From the NCBI GenBank assembly GCA_030704615.1, contig CM060731.1, positions 55,536,221 to 55,600,220 of the forward strand: DNA of 64,000 nt, written 5' to 3'. Made by a program: the position numbers and the translations under genes. The DNA comes from Takakia lepidozioides (lineage: Eukaryota > Streptophyta > Takakiopsida > Takakiales > Takakiaceae). Below, piece after piece: positions 11,150 to 21,643 of this stretch (position 1 is the stretch's first letter; each line of letters begins with the position of its first letter). The notes under the pieces were generated by a model that was not told the origin of the DNA, ran no database searches, and saw nothing but the letters and a program-made list of their open reading frames with translations.

Positions 11150-12194
11150 AAGTAATAAGTTTTTGGAGAAGTTCATAAAGGAGTGGCTGGAGGTCATTTT
11201 GGAGAAGAGACTACCAGTAGAAGATACACTCGCGGGTTACTGGTGGCCTACTTGTTCAGATGTACAAAATATTGTCAGAGTTGTGATGAATGTCAGAGGC
11301 TAGGACCTTTGCAGATCTGGAAAGAGGCCTGCATCCTACACTGCCTACGAAACCATTTCAGAAATGGGGACTAGACTTTGTTTGGACCAATTAAACCACC
11401 ACCAAGAATACCAGAACAGGTACATAATGGACACCAGCCCTGGATTATACTACGAAGTGGGTGGAAGCTAAAGCTTTGAGGGACAACACAGCCAAGTCCA
11501 CAGCAAGGTTCCTGTATGAGAACATACTACACGATTTGGCTGTCCCTTGGAAGATTTATCAGTGATCAGGGAAGTCACTTCATTAATGAGACCATTGAAT
11601 TATTGACTAAAGAGTTCATGATTGTGCATAGAAAAGTACAACATATTACCCACAGGGTAATGGACAGGCAGAGGCTACCAAACAAATACTATGTACTATC
11701 TTGGCTAAGATAGTCAATGCAAACAGAACGGATTGGGATACAAAGCTGCTGACGCTTTGTGGTCATACAAGACTTCATATAAGTCACCACTAAGTATACA
11801 CCATTCCAATTAGTTTATGGTATGGAACTTACTTCAAGTGAAATTCCTGTTACCTACCATGAGAACGGAATGGGGAAAGAGAATGGAATTGCAAGATTCA
11901 ATTAAGGTCAGGAAACATGAATTACCATGTGGAAGAAGTACGTGTGATGCAGCTGATAACATGACCAGAATTCAGATGAAAAAAAAGGAACAATTTGATG
12001 AAGGCAAGATAAGACTTTTAAGACGGGAGATTTGGTCTCTTGTTGCGAAGAAGGGAAAGATTAAAGCTTATAAGCTTAAATCACCATGGAAAGGACCTTA
12101 TGTCATACAGAAGATGTATGATAACAACACCGCATGTTACAAACCATTAACAAGAGATGCTGGAAGAGTCAATGCCAATAAGTTGAAGGGGTAA
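11150..12194 (+). pseudogene. integrase domain
   Basis: A damaged zinc-binding part has GGHFG near 11185 and CQSCDECQRLG near 11275. The core follows with [16 protein letters not shown] (second catalytic Asp), a damaged HHITHRVMDRQ-like third block, and the C-terminal SH3-like end KLKSPWKGPYVIQKMYDNN. No chromodomain follows, which agrees with an Athila/Tat-type element. Multiple frameshifts are present. Confidence 0.78.
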
Positions 12195-13743
12195 ATTGGT
12201 ATCCATGACAAACCATTGCAGCATGATTTGCATGTTGAAACGCAAAAGCAGTCACGGGCGGCGCCAGTGATACAACAGAGTATGGAGCACTTGTCGCTAA
12301 GCGAGCATATATAACCAGGGTGGGCAGACAAAGCGACACAGCCTATCACAGCCCAGCAAGGGGCGACACAGCCCATCACCCATCACGACGTTACACAGCC
12401 TATCACACACAGCGGTCACAGCCCCAGCACGGCGCGACACCAGCCTATCGCAGCCCAGCAAGACGTGACACAATATCACACCCCCAGCACGGCGCAATAC
12501 AACCTATCACAACCTACGCACACGATCACACAGCCTATCACAGCACACAGTGCAACACAGTCTCTATCACATCTACCACATATGACACACCAGCAGCCTG
12601 TCACAGCTCAAACACAGCCTACTAGGGTTACACATCCATAGAATCAGTGACAGGTGACTCAGGATAACTTCAGGGAAATGGCCGGCGGAAGAAATGACGG
12701 AAGCCAGTTTAGAAAGGGACACGTGGAAGTCAGGCACAACACACCAGCTGAGAAGGAAGTGCAAGAACAGGTCATCAAAAGAGACAAGAATGGCCGTCAA
12801 AACCTACTTAGCACGCAATTCGGATGAGGCGGGCCCATTAATGAATACGGAAAAAGGGCACAGAACAAAACAAACGCAAGTACGAAAAGCGAAATTCTTG
12901 TCACATGTGTTATCATAGTGGACAGTCCAGCAGGGAAAGTCCACTAAAGAAAATTAAATCTAAAATCCGTCACAGCGGTTACAGCCAATCGAAAGCCAGA
13001 AAAGGGATCAAGAAATTGGAGGGAATTTAAGCGCAAGAGTCGGCGTCGTATAAGTAACGGACGTCTCGACGGGACAAACCATCAATGCTATAGCTTGAAG
13101 CTATGGAGGAACTAACAAACTATACGCTCGCAATATTACTTACGCAGTGGCATAGGACAGAAGAACTGAGCGAATCTTTTCTCTAATCGATGCTTGCAAG
13201 CCCCGCAGGCTTACAAGAAATTACCCATAGCTTTTTTGTGGCAACCATACGTTTATGTTTTGTGCCCTACAGGCATTTCTTCAATTGTTACAAACCAAAA
13301 AACCTTTCTGTGGTCTAGAATGAAGAGTGAGAGGAAGGAAGAAATCAGGTGAAAGCACCACAGTCCTGGCAAAAACAAACAATTGGTACTCAACTCTACT
13401 CCACAGGCGTTAAAGTTATTGAAGAACTTCGATTGGAAGGATTGCAAAGCAAAGATTGGACATTGCACCATAGACAGTACATGTTTCCATTCTTGCAGAA
13501 CTTTGAGCCTAGGACAAGAGCAAACAACGGTGAAGGGAGTTGAATTACTAAATTCTCCCTATACTCTACAGCAATTATTTCATTGCCAGCAGGTCAGGTG
13601 CATGTGGAGGAGCACAGGGCAAGACTGCAAATAGGGGCTTATTCCAAGAAGGGAGTTTCTTTAAAACTCAGGGTTATGCTTGTACCAAGGCCGTGTACCC
13701 AGGGCTAAGGAGGTAGGCCAGGTATTGAACGTTTCTGTTTGCC
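12195..13743 (+). other. non-coding spacer of LTR element with CACAG-rich tandem repeat
   Basis: From about 12335 to 12625 the sequence is an imperfect array of CACAGCCTATCACAGCCC-like units, related to the array inside the LTRs. The rest (12630-13740) has only short frames and no motif I recognise. Confidence 0.7.
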
Positions 13744-16700
13744 ATGAAACAGAACCAACAGTATTTGAGCAGATCCTTCACAGAGGAAATACTCAAAGCC
13801 CTAGAGAGAAGAGGTAGCATGGGCGGACAAATGTACAACGCACTGGTAGAGGAGATGAAAAGATTACAGGGCACTGCCGCAAAGTTCTCCTATCATAGTG
13901 TCTGGCCCAATCATTGCTCAAATAATTTCTTGATTCTGCATACTTGATTCCGAGAAAGAAAGGAGATGGGAGTGTTTGAGACTGAAACCACTGCAATGGA
14001 AGAGCAAGGCTCTTCACACAGTGAGGGTGGACTGGAGGGGCAACCCCAGGCTAAGAGACAGAGGCGGGGAAAGACTGTAGTGGCGGATCCACTGGCTTCA
14101 CGGAAACCGCATGATAATGTTTCCCAAGCTCTGTGTTCAGGAAGGGGCACAGCACCACAGAGAACTGCATTATTGTTTTATTGAAGCAGGACCTTCAGAG
14201 ATGGAAGAGGAAGTTACTTCAATATTCACAGCCATCACAGCCAGATGATCGGCTTGTCACAGAGTTACCACAAGTTGTCCATGCAGTTCCACCAGAAATA
14301 ATTGATTTGGAGAAAGAAGGGTTAGATATTCCCACTATAGAACAGGTGGTGGCAGAAATTGAGAAGGGGGACCTTCTCTATGAATATTCTGGTCTGGTCA
14401 AGGAAACAATGATTCCGAAGGTGCAACGGTTGTCCAGGGGAAACCCTGCGGTGCATATAATACACACACCTGTGACGGAGGTACCACAGGTAGAATGTCA
14501 AGACACTGCAGCACCAGTGACGGATGAAGTGGTTCAGGAAGAAAATCTGGTAGGGCAATGGCCTGAGTGGTTCGTGAGGCATCACACTGTTGAGGATCAG
14601 GGAGAACAGCAGCAAGCTCACCATGATGACCCTCAACAGGCCATGCTTATGAGTTCCATAAGCATGACACTTAATTTGTTGGGGACTTATGTCAAATCCC
14701 ATGTTTCAACTACCCAATTGGCAGCTTTGAGGGAGGAACTCAGGAAGGAGTTTGAGGCTCGACTTGACACTGAGTGTGCAAACAAGGTCGATGAAGAGGT
14801 CACTCTCAAGATGCAGCAAGACTTGGAGAGTACAGAAGCGGCTTTGCAATTAGCCAAGGAACAATTAATTGAGGCTGGCCTCGCGCAAGACCAGTTGCAC
14901 GAAGCACATAAGCAACAGCTATACCAAATGCAGGTGAAGCATGAAAGCAAGTTACAAGAAGTGAATGCACTACATACGGAGTTGCAGATAGTGCATGACA
15001 GGATGGCCACACAATTCGCTACACTCACAACTATGCTTGACCAAGCTACAATAGAAATAAACAGTCAAGCGGAAAGATGTACGAAGGCAGAGACAGAGAA
15101 TGTTGAGCAATTGAAACTCATTATCGATATGAAGAATATAATCTGTTGCAATGAGAATACTTTCAAACAATACAGGCAGGTTGAAGCTAACCAAGAGAGG
15201 TACATCCTAGAGTTGCAACAAACGCTCATGGTAAATAGAAATGAACTCTATGTGGCTAACAAGGCTTGGAAGGAAGCCAATAATCTGGCTGCTGCTTATG
15301 CGAGTTTGGTTGAACCTCATGCAAAGCGCATGGAGGCTTTACAACAGCAGATAGATGTATACAGGCTCACAAAAGAGAAAACTTTAAGGGGTGCCACAAG
15401 CAACTTGGTGGATAACCACCTTATGCAGGTCTGGTTAACACAAGGGCAGATGGAGGGCAAAGCACCAAGAAAGCTCACCCAAAGCGAGATGAATGAGCTC
15501 AGACTGCGAGTGCAGAACATTGCCACAACTACTATAGACAATGTCTATAGTAGGATAGCGGAGTTACAGGAGGATGTAGACGGCCTGCAAACTCAAGTGG
15601 AGGACCTTACTTCAAATATCGACAAAAGAGTCTGTATACCTACGGAACAGCTAATGGCTTCTTATTTACAAGCGAAAACTTTGGCTTTTCAGTCTTCTTC
15701 ACAGGGGGTGCAGGAGATGCTAATGGTACAAGAGCCAGTGCCACCAACACCATAACAAGTCACTGTGCCAGTAGCTGACCCTGTTGTTACTACAGCCACA
15801 CCACAGCCACCACAACCTGAGGTATGGGGGAATGTTGCTTTTAACCCACCTAAAACTCCAGCTGCAAGGGAGTACAGTTGGGCTACGATTATGCCCTTCA
15901 ACCAAATTCCCATTGTGTTGGATTTGGCTTGGAAAGAATTTAGTCCTCCGCAGTCATTGGCACATTACTATCAAATCATGCGCATTTGGCTGCCAGTGGC
16001 CACCAGGACTAAAGTTCTTCCGAACAATCGACCAATTGAGGATCATCACTTTGCGCAGTACAAGCATGAGGCAAGTACCATGTTGAAGGAATTAATTGCC
16101 TTCCAAGTTGTGCATGGATTCATTTATACCAAGACCAAAGAGATAGCAAGTATTGTCATGGGCTGCGGGTTATACTACGCTGCTTGTTTTCTGGTACGTT
16201 ATCACATTGAGCAACAGAAGATGCAAACGCGCTTTCTGAATTATTCCAGTGGGGATCATTGGGTCTCACCTTCAGTGCCACCTCATATGTACCTATATGA
16301 GGCAAAAGTTATGATGCAAAAGGATTCTCAGATTCGTTCATGGTTCATGCGGCCTGGAACAATTTGTCAACACATAAATTCGGGCCTGACGATATTTTCT
16401 TTAAGGGACATGAGGCATGGAAATATTTGCACAATTCACAAGTCATTGGTACACGACTCACATGGACAGACAAGGAGCTCAGGGTCTTCACCAATTTTGC
16501 AATTCAGCGCTTACAACAAGTTTTACAGTTTAAACTTCCAGACATGGTGGGACAACATTGTATGCCCCAGAGAATTCCAGTTAAAGTTCGACAGTTAAAA
16601 CACCTCAGGGGGGACAAGGATTCTGATACAACTATTTCTTCAGCGGACTCTTTTGACATGGCAGAGGACTATGCAATTCAGATGGCAGAGAAGAAGCGAA

Positions 16701-16885
16701 GGGGGTCTCCTATGCCTGAAAGATTACCTCGATATCAGCCTCCAGAGGGACTGACATATCCAGGTAGTGTTCAATCATCTCCCTCAACCAGTGACAGAAC
16801 ACGGGCTCGCACACGGAGTCCTTCACGAGACTCTCAACGTCACAAGGGTGCTTGCTCACAAAGGTTTACAAATCCCAAACAGTAA
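13744..16885 (+). pseudogene. additional ORF downstream of pol: long coiled-coil protein
   Basis: A frame rich in Glu/Gln/Leu runs 14133-15755 (540 codons). It ends at TAA 15753-15755, where the sister copy near 60100 has a Gln codon, and then continues in the same frame to 16345. A one-base shift there moves to the frame ending at 16885. The reconstructed order is a helical start, a basic nuclear-localisation-like AKRQRRGKT (about 14050), a long heptad-like region (about 14690-15600), a Pro-rich hinge, and a globular part (about 15830-16600) with FSPPQSLAHYYQIMRIWL and LTWTDKEL. It closes with an Arg/Ser tail, RTRARTRSP. Elements of the Athila/Tat branch often have an extra ORF here, sometimes called env-like. 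I see no signal peptide or membrane segment. Confidence 0.65.
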
Positions 16886-16908
16886 ACCGTGAGGACACGG
16901 CTTTTTGA

Positions 16909-16923
16909 GAGGGGAAGGGGTAA
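16909..16923 (+). promoter_or_regulatory. polypurine tract
   Basis: GAGAGGGGAAGGGG followed by TAA lies immediately upstream of the 3' LTR. This is the expected position of the plus-strand primer. The same tract is on the minus strand at about 58957-58972 next to the third relative. Confidence 0.8.
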
Positions 16924-17846
16924 TGTTAGAGGACTGCTTGGGACTTAGACGCTCTTACGGGATCTGTGGGGTACCCTTAATTTTTCCACAGACTAAGACC
17001 AACAGGAGCCTTAGAGGTGACAGCAACAGGCTTTAGGGGGGGAGATACACAGCCCAACACAGTCCATCACAGCCCGTCACAGCCGTCACAGTCCAACACA
17101 GCCAGTCATAGCCCAACACAGTCGCACAGCCAGTCACAGCCCGTCACAGTTTTACACAGCCGGTCACAGCTTGACACAGCTGTCACGACCATAGGGAACG
17201 GATAGCAGGACAGAGAACGACTGTGGGGAACAACATCTACGAATGGAACATGTTAGTTCACGGATGACGGTTAGTGAGGGAAACGGTTAGAACAACGGGT
17301 AGGAAGATAAAGCCAGGAGCCAGGACTGGAAAATGATCAATTTATGGGGGAGCACTTCTTGGGGGGGACTTCGGACATTACTGGGGGAAATGAGGCAGAG
17401 AGCGCATCTCTGAGCAGAAAGAGGGAGAGCACGGAGTAGGAGGAGGACGATCTGTTGATGCTTGATGAATGCAAGTAGTAGAGTTGTAATGTAGAGCAAA
17501 TTAGAGACTCCATGGCTTCAGCCTGATACTTGATAGATATTAATCTGATACATACTTCATACTCACACTGTGTAGAGAGATCTGAGTGAAGCTGTGGAAT
17601 GAATGGATGAGTTGATGGAATCCGATAGATTGCTGAAGCAAAGTGATACTTAATTACCAACAGTAAGGTAACTAGCTAACATGAATGCGGGAATGAAAAC
17701 AAATAGGAAACACCCCCATGATACCCTAGCTGTAGGTCATGACTGATTGTTCTGAGCGGGCTGAGTGCTTAGAGATTTCCAACTCTTCTATCTTGGAGTT
17801 TGCGCCTCGGATAGCGAAGGGATGGGTGAGTAAAAGCCGCGCAACA
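16924..17846 (+). repeat. 3' LTR (923 bp)
   Basis: Starts TGTTAGAGGACTGC, ends GCCGCGCAACA, and carries the CACAG array at about 17047-17190. It is followed by TGGAT (17847-17851), the right copy of the target-site duplication. Confidence 0.92.
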
Positions 17847-18014
17847 TGGATCTAGTTCTCTCTTGTCGAGAACTTGTTTTCATCCACTGGATGACTTTCT
17901 CCCACCGAGACTTTTTGGACTATTCTCTCCGTACGAGACGTCTGTTGGATGGTTTTTCTCCTCACGAGACATCCACTGGAAGATTGTCCACACGAGGCAG
18001 TTCACTCCTAGTAG

Positions 18015-18021
18015 TATATAA
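18015..18021 (+). promoter_or_regulatory. TATA box of PLE unit 1
   Basis: TATATAA sits 48 bases before the hammerhead. Units 2 and 3 begin 27-30 bases downstream of the equivalent position (at GTGGGGTTTG), which suggests that transcription starts near 18048. Confidence 0.6.
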
Positions 18022-18068
18022 GCGGGGGGGGGTGGGGGGGGTGGGGTTTGTATCTCATTCCTTTTCTT

Positions 18069-18110
18069 TCCCACTGATGAGCTCACGTGCTGAGCGAAAC
18101 TAGTCTGGGG
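18069..18110 (+). ncRNA. hammerhead ribozyme, family A copy 1
   Basis: Stem I 5' strand TCCCA (18069-18073), CTGATGA (18074-18080), stem II GCTC/GAGC with loop ACGTGCT (18081-18095), GAAAC (18096-18100), minimal stem III, GTC ending at 18105 as cleavage site, and stem I 3' strand TGGGG (18106-18110). All core positions are intact and stem I pairs fully with one G-U pair. Confidence 0.92.
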
Positions 18111-18604
18111 TCTATAAAGATTTGGCTTCCCTACTTTGCATGATCTTGCCTCGTGGTCTCACCCTTTGAAGTTGTCGAGTTTTAGATGCGTTTGTATCCC
18201 CTGCTTTAGATCATTGCATTGTTATGTGCTCTGTGTCTATACGGCATGCCATAAACTCCCTCTCGAGTAGTGCATGGGAGATCTGCATCTAAGTTGTTCC
18301 TAGTGTGTCCATTCTCTTGCAAAACAGAGATAGGGTTCTTATTCTCCTGTGCATCCAGTGAAATAGTTCTCATACGCACATTTGCCTCTTGCATAGGTTT
18401 GCAGTTGCATTTAAGGACACCTCGCATACTTCTATTCTAGTTTCCTGTCTCTCAGGATCTCTCCTTTCAGGTTTGATTCACAGGATCTGAAATTTTTCCA
18501 GGGGTGCATATTTGGCCCCCCCTAAAACTTGTTTGCCCGGATCGTGTTTATCTTGCACCCGGTGCATCCGCGTTGTACTGCTACACTTGTTTTGACGCTT
18601 TATG

Positions 18605-18626
18605 TAAACCCTAAACCCTAAACCCT
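18605..18626 (+). repeat. telomeric tract (CCCTAAA)3 between PLE units 1 and 2
   Basis: Three heptamers on the C-rich strand join the 3' end of unit 1 to the 5' end of unit 2 (CTTGTGGGG). Confidence 0.95.
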
Positions 18627-19192
18627 ACTTGTGGGGTTTGTATCTCATTCCTTTTCTTTCCCACTGATGAGCTCACGTGCTGAGCGAAACTAGTCTGGGG
18701 TTTATAAAGATTTGGCTTCACTACTTTGCATGATCTTGCCTCGTGGTCTCACCCTTTGAAGTTGTCGAGTTTTAGATGCGTTTGTATCCCCTGCTTTAGA
18801 TCATTGCATTGTTATGAGCTCTGTGTCTATACGGCATGCCATAAACTCCCTCTCGAGTAGTGCATGTGAGATCTGTATCTAAGTTGTTCCTAGCGTGTCC
18901 ATTGTCTTGCAAAATAGAGATAGGGTTCTATTCTCCTGTGCATCCAATGAAATAGTTCTCATACGCACATTTGCCTCTTGCATAGGTTTGCAGTTGCATT
19001 TCAGGACAACTCGCATACTTCTATTCTAGTTTCCTGTCTTTCAGGATCTCTCCTTTCAGGTTTGATTCACAGGATCTGAAATTTTTCTAGGGGTGCATAA
19101 CTGCCCCCCCTAAAACTTGTTTGCCCGGATCGTGTTTATCTTGCACCCGGTGCATCCGCGTTGTACTGCTACACTTGTTTTGACGCTTTATG
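18627..19192 (+). mobile_element. PLE family-A terminal unit 2
   Basis: Starts at the point equivalent to 18047, just after the TATA and G tract. It contains the hammerhead at 18659-18700 and the same 3' region as unit 1, and ends at a telomeric tract. It is a head-to-tail copy with a period of about 590 bases and no coding sequence. Confidence 0.85.
18659..18700 (+). ncRNA. hammerhead ribozyme, family A copy 2
   Basis: Same core, stems and GTC cleavage triplet as copy 1, with CTGATGA at 18664-18670 and cleavage predicted after 18695. Confidence 0.92.
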
Positions 19193-19210
19193 TAAACCCT
19201 AAACCCTAAA
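19193..19210 (+). repeat. telomeric tract (CCCTAAA)2-3 between PLE units 2 and 3
   Basis: TAAACCCTAAACCCTAAA joins GACGCTTTATG of unit 2 to CTTGTGGGG of unit 3. Confidence 0.95.
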
Positions 19211-19777
19211 CTTGTGGGGTTTGTATCTCATTCCTTTTCTTTCCCACTGATGAGCTCACGTGCTGAGCGAAACTAGTCTGGGGTTTATAAAGATTTGGCT
19301 TCACTACTTTGCATGATCTTGCCTCGTGGTCTCACCCTTTGAAGTTGTCGAGTTTTAGATGCGTTTGTATCCCCTGCTTTAGATCATTGCATTGTTATGA
19401 GCTCTGTGTCTATACGGCATGCCATGAACTCCCTCTCGAGTAGTGCATGTGAGATCTGTATCTAAGTTGTTCCTAGTGTGTCCATTCTCTTGCAAAACAG
19501 AGATAGGGTTCTATTCTCTTGTGCATCCAATGAAATAGTTCTCATACGCACATTTGCCTCTTGCATAGGTTTGCAGTTGCATTTCAGGACACCTCGCATA
19601 CTTCTATTCTAGTTTTGTGTCTCTCAGGATCTCTCCTTTCAGATTTGATTCACAGGATCTGAAATTTTTCCAGGGGTGCATAACTGGCCCCCCTAAAACT
19701 TGTTTGCCCGGATTGTGTTTATCTTGCACCCGGTGCATCCGCGTTGTACTGCTACACTTGTTTTGACACTTTATGTG
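19211..19777 (+). mobile_element. PLE family-A terminal unit 3
   Basis: Third head-to-tail copy, truncated at the same 5' point as unit 2 (CTTGTGGGGTTTG) and ending TTTATGTG before a single telomeric heptamer (19778-19787). It contains the third forward hammerhead. Confidence 0.85.
19242..19283 (+). ncRNA. hammerhead ribozyme, family A copy 3
   Basis: TCCCA, CTGATGA (19247-19253), GCTC/GAGC stem II, GAAAC, GTC ending at 19278, TGGGG. The core is identical to copies 1 and 2. Confidence 0.92.
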
Positions 19778-19787
19778 AACCCTAAAC

Positions 19788-20684
19788 TTTCTTATAATGT
19801 TAGCTGCAACACATATTTAATCGCCTTCATGTAATGGAGGCAGATGTTGTTCTCCATTCTTTTGACCAAGCTGCTCATTCATTTGATGAAGCAACAATAC
19901 GAAGACCGAGCCGTGTTTCTTCTTGGAGGTCGGAAGGTGGGGATCGTGGTTGGACACGTTAAGGACAACACAGCTGCAGGCTTTAGCAAGACGATGGTTG
20001 CGCGATGGTCTGCGTGTGCAAAGCTCTTACGGGTTTTGCGTTCCTTTCGAAGTGGTTTCAGCCCTTGTGACTTTTCACAACATGCTCTAACTTCAGTGTA
20101 ATTGGTTGTTGCATAGTCATAAACTCACGGAGTTAGTTGTATTTGAGAGATATGCAATTGACTATTTGGATGATTTTTATTCTTTGGATCTGGTTCTCTC
20201 TTGTCGAGAACTTGTTTTCATCCACTCGATGACTTTCTCCCACCAAGACTTTTTGGACGATTTTCTCCGTACGAGACATTTGTTGGATGGTTTTTCTCCT
20301 CACGAGACATCCACTGGAAGATTGTCCACATGAGGCAGTTCACTCCTAGCTTGACCCACAAGCTCGAGCAATCGAAACCGGTCTTTGAGACTCGCCTCTC
20401 AGATTTGATTTCGCCTTGACGATCCTTAAATTTGATAGGTGACAAGTCTAAGTCTTCCATTGAGTCGTGGCATCTTCATCTTAGCAATCTCTTTGTTACT
20501 CATGTAGATGCATTTCTCATTCACAAACAACTTTCCGACGTCAGCAAGGTCGCGGCTATCGCTGCTCGCAACGTTGCTCGGGAAGGTGCTATGGAAGAAG
20601 CGGAGACCCTCCATGTGGAACCGTCCATTGCTACCCTCGTGAAACGCGAGGTGGTCAAGGAAGTACTCAAGGAGGTGAAGAAGG
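19788..20684 (+). mobile_element. chimeric PLE fragment: family-A upstream region joined to ORF1 fragment
   Basis: 19820-20350 matches the family-A upstream region (as at 4390-4754 and 17852-18006). At about 20351 it jumps to a segment equal to 20946-21278 of the downstream ORF1 (333 bp, few differences). The fragment ends at GTGAAGAAGG, where a TTTAGGG tract begins. Confidence 0.75.
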
Positions 20685-20708
20685 TTTAGGGTTTAGGGTT
20701 TAGGGTTA
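20685..20708 (+). repeat. interstitial telomeric tract (TTTAGGG)3, opposite orientation
   Basis: Three heptamers on the G-rich strand follow the truncated ORF1 copy. The orientation is opposite to the tracts at 18605, 19193 and 19778. Confidence 0.92.
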
Positions 20709-20763
20709 AGGAATTCTAAAGTCTTAGGCATGAGCATGAAAGACTACCAAGTACCTTAAAAAA

Positions 20764-21626
20764 TTGCGAGTGCAATTCGAAGAAGGCACCATACCCAACT
20801 CCCTTAGAATGAGTCCTCCTAAATTTCAAATAGGAGATCCCGAGGCCCAATCCGTCCTTGATGCGAGCCTGGCCGAATGCACAACCGCATATCGGATCAA
20901 GTGCTTTGAAGCACTCATCAAAGCCCAAGAATCTCGATTTGCTAGCTTGACCCACAAGCTCGAGCAATCGAAACCGGTCTTTGAGACTCGCCTCTCGGAT
21001 TTGATTTCGCCTTTACGATCCTTAAATTTGATAGGTGACAAGTCTAAGTCTTCCATTGAGTCGTGGCATCTTCATCTTAGCAATCTCTTGTTACTCATGT
21101 AGATGCATTTCTCATTCACAAACAACTTTCCGACGTCAGCAAGGCCGCGGCTATCGCCGCTCGCAACGTTGCTCGGGAAGGTGCTATGGAAGAAGCGGAG
21201 ACCCTCCCTGTGGAACCGTCCATTGCTACCCTCGTGAAACGCGAGGTGGTCAAGGAAGTACTCAAAGAGGTGAAGAAGGTGGTGAATTCCATCCAGGTGA
21301 AACCTAAGGCCCAGAAGCTTGGGACCAAACCGGCTAGTAAGCCTAAGGCGAATCCTGGCGGAAAGTCGGGAAACGGCAAGCAACAGAAAGGTATCCGGGT
21401 CTCCACCCGTTCTGCTGCGTCACCTACCTCTTTCAACAAGAGGTCAGGCCCGAACCGCACAACCGGTTCTGGTACGGGAGGCCGAAAACTTTTAGCGAGG
21501 GTCAACGGAAAACCGGCCACGACGAAGGGTGCGACGACGACGACGACGACGAAGATGAAGCGGCCATACGTACCTCCTCACAGACGCGGGGGCGCACGAG
21601 GAGTCTCTTCTGGTACCCGCTCGTAG
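20764..21626 (+). pseudogene. PLE ORF1-like basic nucleic-acid-binding protein
   Basis: Frame 20764-21102 continues after a one-base deletion (CTCTTG at about 21085 versus CTCTTTG in the duplicate at 20490) into frame 21186-21626. The N-terminal half is helical, with KFQIGDPEAQSVLDASLAE and EVVKEVLKEVKKV. The C-terminal half (about 21300-21626) is strongly basic and low in complexity, with KPKAQKLGTKPASKPKAN and PYVPPHRRGGARG. It sits directly ahead of the reverse transcriptase and is either an upstream ORF or its N-terminal extension. RNA or telomere binding is an inference from charge and position only. Confidence 0.55.
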
Positions 21627-21643
21627 ACCCGAAGGCTTACGCT

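Larger units (their letters stand above)
4755..17846 (+). mobile_element. complete but degenerate Ty3/gypsy LTR retrotransposon, Athila/Tat-like, 13.1 kb
   Basis: Order: 5' LTR, primer binding site, small leading ORF, gag with zinc knuckles, protease, reverse transcriptase, RNase H, integrase, a CACAG-repeat spacer, a long additional coiled-coil ORF, polypurine tract, 3' LTR, within a 5-bp TGGAT duplication. A priming site beginning TGGCGACC, a reverse-transcriptase motif C reading FLDDFSVY, and an extra ORF after integrase are features of the plant Athila/Tat branch. Many frameshifts and stops make it non-autonomous now. Two relatives are in the window: 40598-45109 (plus) and 57845-60370 (minus). 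Confidence 0.88.
17852..18604 (+). mobile_element. PLE family-A terminal unit 1 (right half of interrupted copy)
   Basis: Resumes the PLE sequence broken at 4754. It holds a TATA box (18015-18021), a G-rich tract (about 18023-18049), a hammerhead ribozyme (18069-18110), and about 490 bases of untranslated 3' sequence ending GACGCTTTATG directly before CCCTAAA repeats. Confidence 0.8.

Noticed and set aside
21530-21556. ACG trinucleotide run as microsatellite locus
   Set aside because: Short and in frame, giving a Thr run in the basic ORF1 tail. Not notable alone.
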